Assembly (NCBI RefSeq): GCF_000014965.1
Contig: NC_008554.1
Span: 2,902,001-2,966,000, forward strand
Reading direction: 5' to 3'
Origin: Syntrophobacter fumaroxidans MPOB
Lineage (GTDB): Bacteria; Desulfobacterota; Syntrophobacteria; Syntrophobacterales; Syntrophobacteraceae
DNA length: 64,000 nucleotides
This document shows positions 45,834-55,253 of this stretch, one piece after another. Position 1 is the stretch's first letter. Each line of letters begins with the position of its first letter. The notes beneath the pieces were generated by a model, which had not been told where the DNA came from, ran no database searches, and was given only the letters and a program-made list of their open reading frames with translations. Made by a program: the position numbers and the translations under genes.

Positions 45834-47441
45834 TCATGGCGGTTCGTAAGACGAAGCCCGACACGGCCGAGCGTCGCATTCTCGAACGGAGACGGGCCAG
45901 ACGGCCCGGATCGTCGTTCCTTCGCCGATGATCGATTGAATCGAAAACGTCCCCCCGGAAAGCTCCATCCGCTCCCGCATCCCGGCAAGCCCCAACCCCC
46001 GATTTCGGTTTTCCGTGTGCAGGTACGCATCGAGATCGAAACCCACGCCGTTGTCCTGAACGATCAGTTCTATGGCGGATGAGGTACTCACCAGGGAGAT
46101 CGTCACCCTTTCTGCCTTGCCGTACTTGATGATGTTGTTGAGCGATTCTTGAACCAGTCTGAAAATGACGATCTTGATGTCTTCAGGGATCTTGTCTTCC
46201 TGAACGTCGATCCGTTCCAGGATGTTCGTCTTCGGACACGTCTTCTGTACTTCCCGGCAATACCACTGAATGGTGGCGATGATCCCGAGATCGTCCAGGA
46301 TGGAAGGCCTGAGCCCCATATAGATCCGCCGTGCTTCTTCGATGGCGTTCCGAATCAGAGGGACCATGCGGTCGAGGCAGTTGGCCATCTCATCGGGTTT
46401 GCCCCGCTCTTTCATGTTCAGGGCGTTGTCCACGTAGAATTTGAGGGCCGCAAGGGATTGTCCCGTGCTGTCGTGCAACTCCCTGGCGATTCGCTTCCGT
46501 TCCTCCTCGTGCGCACGTAACAGTTGAGCGGACAGGTTCCGAAGCTGCCGTTCGGACTCGAGCAGCGCATCCCGGGCCCTCTTCCGATCGGTGATGTCGC
46601 GAATCGATTGGATGGCACCGATGATGTCGCCCTTGACGTCAAACAGCGGAGAAGCAGTGCCCCACAAGTAAGCGCCCTTTCCTTCATAGGCGTTGGGTAC
46701 CAGCACTTCACCGAAAACCGTGTTTCCTTTCCGCTCGATGAAATCGTAGCATTCCTCCAGATCGATCCGGTCGTTCATGACCAGGTCGATCAATATCGGC
46801 CGCGGCCGACCGTAAAAAGGAACGGCGTAGGCGAAGTCCCCTCTGCCCAGGATCTCCGACTTACGCAGGCCCGTCATCGTTTCGATGGCGCGGTTCCAGG
46901 CGATGACGCGTCTTTCCCGATCGATCACGAATGTTGCGTCCGGGAGGAATTCGATGATGTCCAGCAGCTGCTGATGGGATGTCTGGAGTTTTTCCTCGGT
47001 TTGCTTGCATTCGTTGAGGTAAGTGACGTCGACCTCGAGGGTGAAGAATCCCCTGAGCTCGCCTCGGGCGTCTTTGTGAGGTATGAAGCTCGTCGCGATT
47101 CTCTGCAGGGCACCGTCCCTGAACGGCACGGAACGCTCGTAGGACACCGCTTTCCCGGCGAGCGCGGATTCCACGCCGAACCGGGCCTCCTCGTAGAGCT
47201 CCGGCCCCAGCACATCACTGACGTGCCTGCCCCGGATGTCGTCGAGGCAACGTCCGAACCATTTTTCACAGGTCTTGTTAGAGAATACGTAGCATTGACG
47301 GGGATTCACATACGTGATGGAAACGGGAAGAGCGTCCATGATCCGGACCAGCAGCTCCATCCTCTCTTCCGGCGAATCGAGGAATTCGCCAAGCCTGTCC
47401 CGACTTGTCGAGAGCGGGGCTCTGGGCTTTTGATTCTGCAT
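45834..47441 (-). CDS. PAS-containing sensor histidine kinase (NarX/DegS-like HisKA_3 type)
   Basis: 535 residues from ATG at 47441; the ribosome site is weak and the frame stays open further upstream without conserved sequence. Two PAS domains (about 25-150 and 165-285); the second is the long type with [21 protein letters not shown] HisKA_3 dimer domain has His323 (IARELHDSTGQSLAALK). HATPase motifs: QESLNNIIKYGKAERV, DNGVGFDLDAYL and GLGLAGMRERMELSGG. No TM, so it senses in the cytoplasm (redox, gas or flavin are usual for PAS). No response regulator adjacent; the drug exporter downstream may share its transcript. Confidence 0.9.
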   Translation of the reverse strand: MQNQKPRAPLSTSRDRLGEFLDSPEERMELLVRIMDALPVSITYVNPRQCYVFSNKTCEKWFGRCLDDIRGRHVSDVLGPELYEEARFGVESALAGKAVSYERSVPFRDGALQRIATSFIPHKDARGELRGFFTLEVDVTYLNECKQTEEKLQTSHQQLLDIIEFLPDATFVIDRERRVIAWNRAIETMTGLRKSEILGRGDFAYAVPFYGRPRPILIDLVMNDRIDLEECYDFIERKGNTVFGEVLVPNAYEGKGAYLWGTASPLFDVKGDIIGAIQSIRDITDRKRARDALLESERQLRNLSAQLLRAHEEERKRIARELHDSTGQSLAALKFYVDNALNMKERGKPDEMANCLDRMVPLIRNAIEEARRIYMGLRPSILDDLGIIATIQWYCREVQKTCPKTNILERIDVQEDKIPEDIKIVIFRLVQESLNNIIKYGKAERVTISLVSTSSAIELIVQDNGVGFDLDAYLHTENRNRGLGLAGMRERMELSGGTFSIQSIIGEGTTIRAVWPVSVRECDARPCRASSYEPP

Positions 47442-48051
47442 CGTCCGCTCGTGTCCTGGTCGGATTGTAACGTGCGATATTGCCTTTACGACCTCTCGCA
47501 GAACAGAGTGCGCGCCCGAGAGGGCAAAATCCACCGATGGCGTAATATATATCTCATGAACGCCAGCCAAGAGGATATGCCGGATCGGATGGTGGGGAAA
47601 TCTGCCCGCGCTTGGAAGTATCGTTCTTCTGGCCCAGCTATTATTATAGAGGAGAATCGCCTTTTGCCAACAGTTATTGCATCGGCACGAGGCGATTCGC
47701 ACCGGCATGCGATGTTACGGGAGAAGGCACGGCATGAACGGCGCCAGGACCGACCACTCCGTAGCCGGGTCTTCTCCTCACAAGACTCTTGTGCTTCGCG
47801 CGAGATGAATCTAATATTCGCCTTATTTTCCCCGTGGCGATGCTCTGCGCCGGCGCGGCCTTCAGGGGCACGGCCCCGACGAGGCCGAGGCGGGCGGGAA
47901 AACGGCGCGACCCGCGCGACGGGATTCCCGATCCCTTCCCGCCACCTTTCGGCCCGCACGCCCGCGTTGGAACCCACTCTGGAGAAACGGTGCGGGCCGG
48001 TTTTACCCGCGTGTTGAAAACCCTCATATTCAGGGACGTCAGGAAGCGCAC
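47442..48051. other. Divergent intergenic region
   Basis: About 610 bases between the kinase and the exporter operon. It holds an AT-rich patch at 47540-47555 and a candidate promoter with a small hairpin near 47780-47817. Confidence 0.5.
47789..47817 (+). promoter_or_regulatory. Candidate promoter for the YbhGFSR-type operon
   Basis: TTGTGC, 17-base spacer, TAATAT. A CACAAG/CTTGTG hairpin (47780-47794) overlaps the -35 region and could be an operator. Weak -35 match. Confidence 0.3.
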
Positions 48052-49098
48052 ATGAGAAAAGCCGTTCGCCGGGTATTGCTTCTGATTCTGATCGTGACGG
48101 CAGCCGGAGCGGGTGTATGGCTGTGGCACACTTACCGGGGAAAGACTTCGGTTGACGCACTCGTGCTCTATGGAAATGTGGAAATACGGCAAGTGGAGCT
48201 TGCTTTCAACAACAGCCAGCGGATCGCTTCGATGCTCGTCAGGGAAGGGGATCGGGTCAAGCCCGGCCAACTCCTGGCCACTCTGGAGACCGAGCGGCTC
48301 CAATATGCCGTGGATCGTTCCAGGGGGCAGTTGGAATCTCAACGGCAGACGGTGTCGAGGCTGATCGCCGGCAGCCGGCCGGAAGAGGTCCGAAAAGCCC
48401 GTGCCGACGTCGCCGCCGCCCAGGCTCAGGCCGCCAACGCCACGAATTTCGCCGGGCGCCGCGCACCGCTTGCGGAAAGGAACGCAGTTTCCAGGGAAGA
48501 AGCGGAAACGGCCAGGTACAACGCGGAAACGGCACAGGCGCAACACAAGTCGGCTCAGGAAACACTGGCGCTTGCCCTGGAAGGGCCGCGCATCGAGGAC
48601 GTCGAATCCGCCAAGGCAACGTTGCAGGCGCTCGAAGCGGAATACGCCCTGGCCTTGAAGCAGCTTGCCGACGCCTCTCTGTACGCTCCGGCGGACGGCA
48701 TCATCCAGAACCGAATCCTGGAACCCGGCGATATGGTCACGCCCCAAAAACCGGTTTACACCCTCGCCCTGACGGAACCTCTGTGGGTCCGGGCCTACGC
48801 TTCCGAATCGGACCTCGGCAAGCTCCGGCCCGGCATGATTGCCGAGGTGACCACGGACAGTTACCCGGGCAAGCGTTACCGCGGATGGATCGGTTTCATC
48901 TCGCCCACGGCCCAGTTCACCCCCAAGACCGTGGAGACCCTGGAAATACGGACCAGTCTGGTGTACCAGGTGCGCGTCTTCGTCTGCAACCCGCAGGACG
49001 AGCTTCGGCTGGGAATGCCCGCCACCGTCACGGTCCCTTTGAACCGCGCCTCGACCCCGGAAAAATCCGTCCCCGAGGATCCCTGCAAGGAACCCTGA
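48052..49098 (+). CDS. ybhG: HlyD/YbhG-type membrane fusion protein
   Basis: 348 residues, ATG at 48052 after AGGAAGCGC. N-terminal TM anchor (LLLILIVTAAGAGVWLW). Barrel/lipoyl halves (EVRQ-like EIRQVELAFNNSQRIASMLV, GDRVKPGQLLATLE) surround a long coiled coil (about 85-205), followed by ADGIIQNRILEPGDMVTPQK. It links an inner-membrane ABC exporter to an outer-membrane channel. Its stop overlaps the next start (TGATG). Symbol given by match to the E. coli YbhGFSR layout. Confidence 0.88.
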   Translation: MRKAVRRVLLLILIVTAAGAGVWLWHTYRGKTSVDALVLYGNVEIRQVELAFNNSQRIASMLVREGDRVKPGQLLATLETERLQYAVDRSRGQLESQRQTVSRLIAGSRPEEVRKARADVAAAQAQAANATNFAGRRAPLAERNAVSREEAETARYNAETAQAQHKSAQETLALALEGPRIEDVESAKATLQALEAEYALALKQLADASLYAPADGIIQNRILEPGDMVTPQKPVYTLALTEPLWVRAYASESDLGKLRPGMIAEVTTDSYPGKRYRGWIGFISPTAQFTPKTVETLEIRTSLVYQVRVFVCNPQDELRLGMPATVTVPLNRASTPEKSVPEDPCKEP

Positions 49099-50897
49099 TG
49101 CCCACAGGAGAGGCTCGACAGAGTGCGGGCATGACCTCACCGCTCACCGTCCTCGAAGTCAAGGACGTCACCAAGCACTTTCGCTCGGGCCGCCGGACGA
49201 TCACGGCCCTGGACGGCGTGACGGTCGCGATGCGGAGCGGCCTTATCACGGGCCTCATCGGGCCCGACGGCGCGGGCAAGACGACCCTGATGCGGCTTGC
49301 CGCCGGCTTGCTCCTGGCGGACCGGGGCACGATCCGGGTCCTGGGCCTGGACGCCGCCGCGGAACCGTTGGCGGTCCAGGCCGCCATCGGATACATGCCT
49401 CAGCGTTTCGGACTCTACGAGGATCTCAGCGTCCAGGAAAACCTCGACCTGTATGCCGATCTTCAGGGCGTGACGCACCAGGAACGACCCGAGCGCTACC
49501 GGGAACTGATGCGCATGACTGGGCTTGCATCCTTTACCGGAAGGCTTGCGGGAGCGCTCTCGGGCGGCATGAAACAGAAACTGGGCCTTGCCTGTACTCT
49601 CGTGCGCCCCCCGCGGCTGCTCCTGCTCGACGAACCGACGGTGGGCGTGGACCCGGTTTCCCGGCGCGAGCTGTGGTCCATCGTGCACCGGCTGGTGAAG
49701 GAAGAGGGCATGAGCGTCCTTTTGAGCACGGCCTACCTGGATGAGGCCGAAAGGTGCAACGAGGTGATCGTGCTGCACGAAGGGCGTGTGCTGGGGCAGG
49801 CCCCCCCGAAGGAATTCAGCGCGAAGCTCAGCGGGCACGCTTACCAAGTGAGCGCTCCCGGGGCGCGCAAACGGAGCGTGCAGGCAAAGCTGGCCGCGGG
49901 TTCGGGAGTGGTGGACGCCGTGATCCAGGAGGAAAACGTGCGGCTGGTCATGGACTCGCAGACCTTTCCGGACATCGGGAGAATCCTCCCCGGCCTCCAC
50001 GAAGTCTCGCTGCAGCCGGTTCCGTCCCGATTCGAGGACAGCTTCATCGCCATGCTCCGCACACGGCGTTCCGAGGAAGAGACCGGCAGGCGTCAAGGTT
50101 CGACGGCACCCGTCGTTGAACCGCAATCGCAGCCCACGGATTCCGTCATCGAGGTGCGCAACATCGAACGCCGCTTCGGCGATTTCTACGCGGTCAGGAA
50201 CGTGAGCTTCGACGTGAATCGGGGAGAAGTCTTCGGGTTGCTCGGGGCCAACGGCGCAGGGAAGTCCACCACGTTCCGGATGCTTTGCGGCCTGCTTCCG
50301 GCAAGCGGGGGAAGCCTGCGCGTCGCCGGGCTCGACTTGCGCCGCGCCGCCGCCAACGCCCGTTCCCGGATCGGGTACATGTCGCAGAAGTTCTCCCTTT
50401 ACGGCAGCTTGAGCGTGCTGCAGAATTTGCAGTTTTTCAGCAGCGTCTACGGCCTTTCGGGAACCGTGAGGACCGAGCGGATCGGGGAGGCACTCGAGCA
50501 GTTCGAACTGGGACGCGTGGCGGACACCGTCAGTGCCGATCTGCCGCTCGGCTACAAACAGCGCCTGGCGATGGCCTGCGCCGTCATGCACGCACCCGAG
50601 ATCCTTTTCCTGGATGAACCGACTTCCGGCGTCGACCCGCTCGCCCGCCGCGAATTCTGGCACCGCATCAACCTGTTTGCCGAATCGGGAGTCACCGTGC
50701 TGGTGACCACACATTTCATGGAAGAGGCGGAATACTGCGACCGGCTGGCGATCATGGCGGCCGGTGAAATTCTGGCCCTCGGAACCCCTCGGGAAATCAG
50801 GGAAAAAGCTCGCTCCGCGGATCGCCCCACGCCCAGCATGGAAGATGCCTTCATCAGCCTCATAGAAAGCAAAGACCGGGACGGAGGCGCGGCATGA
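49098..50897 (+). CDS. ybhF: ABC exporter ATPase with two fused ATP-binding domains (YbhF type)
   Basis: 599 residues from ATG at 49098, coupled by TGATG (ATG at 49131 is a weaker choice). Two full nucleotide-binding domains: first Walker A GPDGAGKTT, signature ALSGGMKQKLGLA, Walker B LLLLDEPTVGVDP; second Walker A GANGAGKST, signature-like SADLPLGYKQRLAMA, Walker B ILFLDEPTSGVDP. The second signature (LPLGYKQ) is divergent from LSGGQ, as in other YbhF-type tandem ATPases. It powers YbhS/YbhR. It overlaps the next gene by four bases. Confidence 0.92.
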   Translation: MPTGEARQSAGMTSPLTVLEVKDVTKHFRSGRRTITALDGVTVAMRSGLITGLIGPDGAGKTTLMRLAAGLLLADRGTIRVLGLDAAAEPLAVQAAIGYMPQRFGLYEDLSVQENLDLYADLQGVTHQERPERYRELMRMTGLASFTGRLAGALSGGMKQKLGLACTLVRPPRLLLLDEPTVGVDPVSRRELWSIVHRLVKEEGMSVLLSTAYLDEAERCNEVIVLHEGRVLGQAPPKEFSAKLSGHAYQVSAPGARKRSVQAKLAAGSGVVDAVIQEENVRLVMDSQTFPDIGRILPGLHEVSLQPVPSRFEDSFIAMLRTRRSEEETGRRQGSTAPVVEPQSQPTDSVIEVRNIERRFGDFYAVRNVSFDVNRGEVFGLLGANGAGKSTTFRMLCGLLPASGGSLRVAGLDLRRAAANARSRIGYMSQKFSLYGSLSVLQNLQFFSSVYGLSGTVRTERIGEALEQFELGRVADTVSADLPLGYKQRLAMACAVMHAPEILFLDEPTSGVDPLARREFWHRINLFAESGVTVLVTTHFMEEAEYCDRLAIMAAGEILALGTPREIREKARSADRPTPSMEDAFISLIESKDRDGGAA

Positions 50898-52057
50898 ATG
50901 CGGTCGATACGGACACATTCCCGGACCGGTCGCCGCGCGGCGGCAAAAGCATGCGCCTTCGAGGGTTGATCCGCAAGGAGTTCCTCCAGATCGTGCGTGA
51001 CCCGAGCAGTATCGGTATCGCCTTCCTGATGCCTCTGGTGCTGTTGTTCATATTCGGCTATGGGGTGTCCCTGGACGCCCGGGACGTTCCCATCGCCCTC
51101 GTGGTGGAACAACCGAACGCGGACACCTCAGCGCTGACCGGTTCCTTTTTCGGATCGCCCTACTTCAAGCCGGTCCCGATGTTCGGCATGCACGAAGCCG
51201 TGCGCGAGCTCATGTCCCACCGGGTGGACGGAATCGTTCATCTGCGCGAAGATTTTTCGAAACGGCTGCGGCAGCCGGGCGGAGCATCGATCCAGGTGAT
51301 CGTCAACGGTATGGACGCCAACACGGCAAGGCTCATTGCAGGCTACGTGGAAGGCGCCTGGGGAGGCTGGCTGGAACGCCGGGCCGTCGAAACCGGGACG
51401 GTCCTGCCCATGCCCGTTCAGGTCGAACACCGGGTGTGGTTCAATCCCGAGATTCGGAGCCAGAACTTCCTGGTGCCGGGGCTGGTCGCCGTGATCATGG
51501 CCCTGATCGGGGCCTTGCTGACCGCGCTGGTGATTTCGCGCGAATGGGAACGGGGAACCATGGAAGCGCTCCTGATCAGCCCGGTTTCCATGGGTGAAAT
51601 ACTGCTCGGCAAGCTCATCCCCTATTTCCTGCTCGGCATGGGCGGAATGATTCTCTCGGTGGCCATGGCGGTATTCCTGTTCGACGTCCCTCTGCGCGGC
51701 TCGATCTGGGTGCTGTTCGTCACGTCTTCCCTGTTCCTCCTCGCCATGCTCGGCATGGGGTTGTTGATTTCGACCGTGGCCAAGAGTCAGTTCGTGGCAA
51801 GCCAGGCCGCCATCATCGGCACGTTTCTGCCGGCCTTCCTGCTCTCCGGCTTCATCTTCGATATCGGCAGCATGCCGCCGGTCGTCCGGACCATCACCAG
51901 GCTTTTCGCCGCGAGATATTTCGTGGCCATTCTCCAAACCCTCTTTCTCGCAGGCAACGTGTGGTCGGTGATCCTGCCGAACGCGTTTGCCCTGCTCGTG
52001 ATGGCCGCCTTTTTCCTGGGGCTGACCCGGCGCAGATCCCGCAAGCGACTCGAATAG
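50894..52057 (+). CDS. ybhS: ABC-2 type permease (YbhS type)
   Basis: 387 residues, ATG at 50894 overlapping the ATPase stop (ATGA). Family pattern: one N-terminal TM (IGIAFLMPLVLLFIFGYGVS), a large periplasmic loop (about 60-200), then five TM helices (from PGLVAVIMALIGALLTALVI). Motif SREWERGTMEALLISP is the coupling segment typical of ABC-2 exporters. It pairs with the next gene as a heterodimer. Confidence 0.9.
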   Translation: MNAVDTDTFPDRSPRGGKSMRLRGLIRKEFLQIVRDPSSIGIAFLMPLVLLFIFGYGVSLDARDVPIALVVEQPNADTSALTGSFFGSPYFKPVPMFGMHEAVRELMSHRVDGIVHLREDFSKRLRQPGGASIQVIVNGMDANTARLIAGYVEGAWGGWLERRAVETGTVLPMPVQVEHRVWFNPEIRSQNFLVPGLVAVIMALIGALLTALVISREWERGTMEALLISPVSMGEILLGKLIPYFLLGMGGMILSVAMAVFLFDVPLRGSIWVLFVTSSLFLLAMLGMGLLISTVAKSQFVASQAAIIGTFLPAFLLSGFIFDIGSMPPVVRTITRLFAARYFVAILQTLFLAGNVWSVILPNAFALLVMAAFFLGLTRRRSRKRLE

Positions 52058-52066
52058 GAGACCGGC

Positions 52067-53176
52067 ATGTGGAAAAGAATCCATGCCCTGACGATCAAGG
52101 AATTCCTGGCCCTGCTCAAAGACAGGAAAAGCAGGGTCGTGATCATCATCCCGCCGCTCATCCAGCTTTTCGTCTTCAGCTATGCCGCGACCTACGACCT
52201 GAAGGAAGTCCCGTTTGCCGTGTACAACGAAGACACCGGAGAAGCGGCACGGGAGCTCATTGCCGGCTTCCGCGACTCACCCACTTTCCGGCAGGCGGCG
52301 GAGATCGCCCGCGATTCGGAAATCGCTCCCCTGATCGACGGGAAGGATGTGCTCCTGGTCCTGCGCATCGGACAACGGTTCACCGAAGACCTGCTGGCCG
52401 GCCGGCCCGCATCGGTGCAGGTGCTCATCGACGGCCGCAACTCCAATACCGCATCCATCGCCCTTTCCTACGCCAGGGCTATCGTGGGATCGTTCAACAC
52501 CCGGTGGGCGGAACGCAGGGGCCTGCAGGGATTCCCGGCCACACTCGACGTGCGCGCCTGGTTCAATCCGAATTTCGACAGCCTCTGGTTCATCGCCCCC
52601 GGCATCGTCGGAACGCTCACACTGGTGGTCACTCTCCTGGTCACCGCCCTTTCCGTGGCGCGCGAACGCGAACAGGGCACCTTCGACCAGCTTCTCGTGA
52701 CGCCGTTGCGTCCCTTTGAAATCCTTGTCGGGAAAGCGCTTCCCGGGATGATCATCGGCACCTTCGAAGCCACGCTGATCATTGTCGCGGCGGTGTTGTG
52801 GTTTCAAATACCGTTGCGAGGCAGCCTCCTCACGCTCTATACCGGTATCTCGTTCTTCCTGCTCTCGGCGGTCGGGATGGGGCTCCTGATCTCCTCCCTG
52901 GCCGTGACCCAGCAGCAGGGGTTGCTCGGCGCCTTCATGTTCCTGGTGCCGGCCATCATCCTCTCGGGTTTCGCCACCCCCATCGCCAACATGTCGCCCC
53001 CCGTGCAGGTGCTCACCCTGCTCAATCCCATGCGCTATTTCATGGTGATTCTCCGAAGCGTATTCATCGAGGGGACCCCTTTCGGCCTGCTCCTGGACCA
53101 GTTCTGGCCAATGGCGGTGATCGGCGTTGCGGCCTTGACACTCGCCGCCGCGTTGTTCCGCAAGCGGATGTACTGA
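52067..53176 (+). CDS. ybhR: ABC-2 type permease (YbhR type)
   Basis: 369 residues, ATG at 52067 with AGGAGACC upstream, nine bases after the previous stop. Same layout as its neighbour: N-terminal TM (VVIIIPPLIQLFVFSYAATY), periplasmic loop, then TM helices and the coupling motif AREREQGTFDQLLVTPLRP. It completes a four-gene YbhGFSR-type exporter. In E. coli the related system exports drugs and cations; no TetR regulator (YbiH-like) is seen here. Confidence 0.9.
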   Translation: MWKRIHALTIKEFLALLKDRKSRVVIIIPPLIQLFVFSYAATYDLKEVPFAVYNEDTGEAARELIAGFRDSPTFRQAAEIARDSEIAPLIDGKDVLLVLRIGQRFTEDLLAGRPASVQVLIDGRNSNTASIALSYARAIVGSFNTRWAERRGLQGFPATLDVRAWFNPNFDSLWFIAPGIVGTLTLVVTLLVTALSVAREREQGTFDQLLVTPLRPFEILVGKALPGMIIGTFEATLIIVAAVLWFQIPLRGSLLTLYTGISFFLLSAVGMGLLISSLAVTQQQGLLGAFMFLVPAIILSGFATPIANMSPPVQVLTLLNPMRYFMVILRSVFIEGTPFGLLLDQFWPMAVIGVAALTLAAALFRKRMY

Positions 53177-53216
53177 TGTCGCGTTGCGGGGCCTGCTCCC
53201 GTCCGTCGGTCCTGTG

Positions 53217-54218
53217 TCAATCCAGGTTGAAATAGAAACCCTCGGGCTGGAGCTCTCTGCTTTCGATGTGTTTCCCCGTCACCAGGCATCGCCTGATCTC
53301 GAGGCACAGGTGGCACTTGGACAGGTAACCCGGGCCGGGGCTGAAACCGTAACGCTTCTCCGCAATCTCGAGCAGACCCCTGATGCCCGAAGCATAGAGG
53401 GTGGTGAGGATCGGGTAATCTTCCGGGGAAAGCTCGGTTCCCAGATCATCCCTGTGAATCGCAAGGCCCGAGCAAAGCCCGGGGATATAGTTCCCGAACA
53501 GGTCAAGGTGGAAATGGCTGGTATCGTGGAGCTCCGAGCAACCCCGGGGGTTCCTGGAAAGCAGGTAGCCCACTTCTCTCTTGCCGAGAATGTCCTCGAA
53601 AGTCTTCAGGGCGCGCCCCCCCATGTGTATCCAGTAGCGCGAGGGAATCATCTTCAGGTAGTCGGCGCCGAACCTGCGCGCGTACTCATCGATCGAATGC
53701 GGAATCCTGTCGTCCAGCGCGTCGATCTCCCGATAGAAATCCGCGGTCCACGGGAAAGCCGATACCCCCGCGCTCCTGCACGCCTCGATAGTCCCTTTCA
53801 CCCTGGCGAAAGGAATGTGCTCGTTGTGGAAGGGACTGATGGAAACGAGTAGGGTCGACAGGCCGTTCTTTTTCAGTTCGGTGAGGATTTCGACCGCGGA
53901 TTCGTGATCCCTGTACCAGGACGAATTGGTTTCCACGTATTCGACATAGACGCCTTCCTCGGCGGCTATGCGCAGCACGGCGGCCAGGCCTCGCGGGTCG
54001 AGCAGGGGTTCCCCTCCTCCCACGTGGATTTCCCGGCATCCCAGGCTCACGATCTTTTTCAGATTCATGCGCGCCGTCTCGTCATTGATGTAACGCTTCT
54101 CCCAGTGCGGACTGCAAGCGTAGAGACAATGCGCGCACCTGGAGCTGCAGTAGTAATTGGTGATCAGTCCGCCCGACTGCAAACGGGTGATGTGAAGCCT
54201 TCTTCCGATCTCGTCCAT
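53217..54218 (-). CDS. Radical SAM enzyme with Cys-rich C-terminus, function unknown
   Basis: 333 residues from ATG at 54218. Radical SAM cluster motif C-x3-C-x2-C (YYCSSRCAHCLYACSP) and GGGEPLLD. In the C-terminal third there are further Cys (RGCSELHD, PGLCSGLA, KCHLCLEIRRC), suggesting a twitch/SPASM-type auxiliary cluster. No precursor peptide or PqqD gene was found next to it. It faces the exporter operon convergently. Substrate unknown; the SPASM-like tail suggests a peptide or protein. Confidence 0.8.
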   Translation of the reverse strand: MDEIGRRLHITRLQSGGLITNYYCSSRCAHCLYACSPHWEKRYINDETARMNLKKIVSLGCREIHVGGGEPLLDPRGLAAVLRIAAEEGVYVEYVETNSSWYRDHESAVEILTELKKNGLSTLLVSISPFHNEHIPFARVKGTIEACRSAGVSAFPWTADFYREIDALDDRIPHSIDEYARRFGADYLKMIPSRYWIHMGGRALKTFEDILGKREVGYLLSRNPRGCSELHDTSHFHLDLFGNYIPGLCSGLAIHRDDLGTELSPEDYPILTTLYASGIRGLLEIAEKRYGFSPGPGYLSKCHLCLEIRRCLVTGKHIESRELQPEGFYFNLD

Positions 54219-54594
54219 AAGCTCGTCCGCGCCTCATTCCTGTCCGGTGTATCCGGAGGAGACACACCGTGAAAAAGAAGGGTTGAACATTCAACGGCTT
54301 GCTTGCCACGCCCCCGGTACGGCAGCGTCGGGGAAGCCGACCGGATTCCCTTGCGTGGGAATCGGGCCAGGGGGAGGATCAAACGGAGCCTTTCGACAGG
54401 GTATTCAATACATGACCGACCGGCGTCTGGGAAGTGTAAAACCGCTCCGGGCCGCTGGAAAGGCGCGGAAAAGAGTATGGGATTGGCGAACGGGACATCG
54501 GGTTTTCGCCGTCGGGCGGCGGTTTGCGGGACGAGCGGGAGACCGTCCGCAAATATCGTTGACAACGCCTGTTGATTGGTGCATGAAAAGGAAA

Positions 54595-54806
54595 ATTCCT
54601 CGTTAGCATGAGGCGTTTGCACAAACACAGGCTGCTGCCCAGAAATGTCGAAAGACGCCAATGGGTAGACAAGGTATGGTCGGCATAAGGCTTTACCCGA
54701 GGTAGCTGGTTCTTCGAAAACCTACGTTGTGCACTGCCGAAAGTCTACGAGTGGGGAAATGAAGAGTCGGCATGTTGAGGCCGTGGGATTTCCCATGGCT
54801 TTTTTT
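54595..54806 (+). ncRNA. Candidate structured small RNA
   Basis: About 210 bases with several small hairpins: GTTTG-CA-CAAAC, GTC-GAAA-GAC (a GNRA-type tetraloop) and GGTT...AACC around TTCG. It has a direct repeat GTCGGCAT and ends in a terminator. A TTGACA box (54559-54564) with a weak CATGAA 17 bases on lies just upstream. It does not look like tmRNA, RNase P RNA, SRP RNA or a tRNA. A broken reading frame (MRRLHKHRLLPRNVERRQWV then a stop) also crosses it, so a decayed gene is the alternative. Confidence 0.35.
54779..54806 (+). terminator. Rho-independent terminator
   Basis: Stem GCCGTGGG with CCCATGGC (one mismatch), four-base loop, then seven T. The best intrinsic terminator in the window, yet no protein gene lies upstream of it on this strand for 1.6 kb, which is the main evidence for an RNA gene here. 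Confidence 0.7.
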
Positions 54807-55253
54807 GTCTGCTCCGGGGCCCCTTACGACCAGGAGGTTATCGACCTTTGGAAGGTCACAGTTGCAGCTCGAAAGAAGACAAACGGCCGCCCGCGCGACA
54901 GGTCCGCTGAAGCGATCCTCTTTCCTGCTTTGGCCGCCTTCCCGCACAACGGGCGGCGATGAGGCGAAGCAGGGAATCTGACGGCATTTCACCGTAACTT
55001 TCCCTCACGAATCTTTGACAGCAGTCCACTCCGGCGAAAGATCGTATTTGCGTGCCGTTTCGTCCCGCGTCGAGAACGGTCGATGCGGGATCACGACCGG
55101 TCGGGTGGATCGGAGGCCGGGTCCGGCGGAATCCGGGGCTGCGTGCCCGATTGAAGCGCGGCTTGCCGTGCGCCCGCCGGCCCGTCGTCGTCGGAGTGTC
55201 GGGGATTGCTGCCCGCGCCCGCGGATCGGCCGGGAGTGCCGAAGAGGTGAACG

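Larger units (their letters stand above)
54219..55253. other. Gene-free kilobase holding a candidate small RNA
   Basis: No convincing protein gene on either strand. A candidate transcription unit runs from a TTGACA at 54559 to a Rho-independent terminator ending at 54806. The rest (54810-55253) shows no clear feature, apart from the leader of the Nramp-like gene. Confidence 0.55.

Noticed and set aside
54608-54775. Broken reading frame starting MRRLHKHRLLPRN with one internal stop
   Set aside because: It may be a decayed gene, but I could not match it to a family, so it is not called as a pseudogene. It is mentioned as the alternative to the small RNA.
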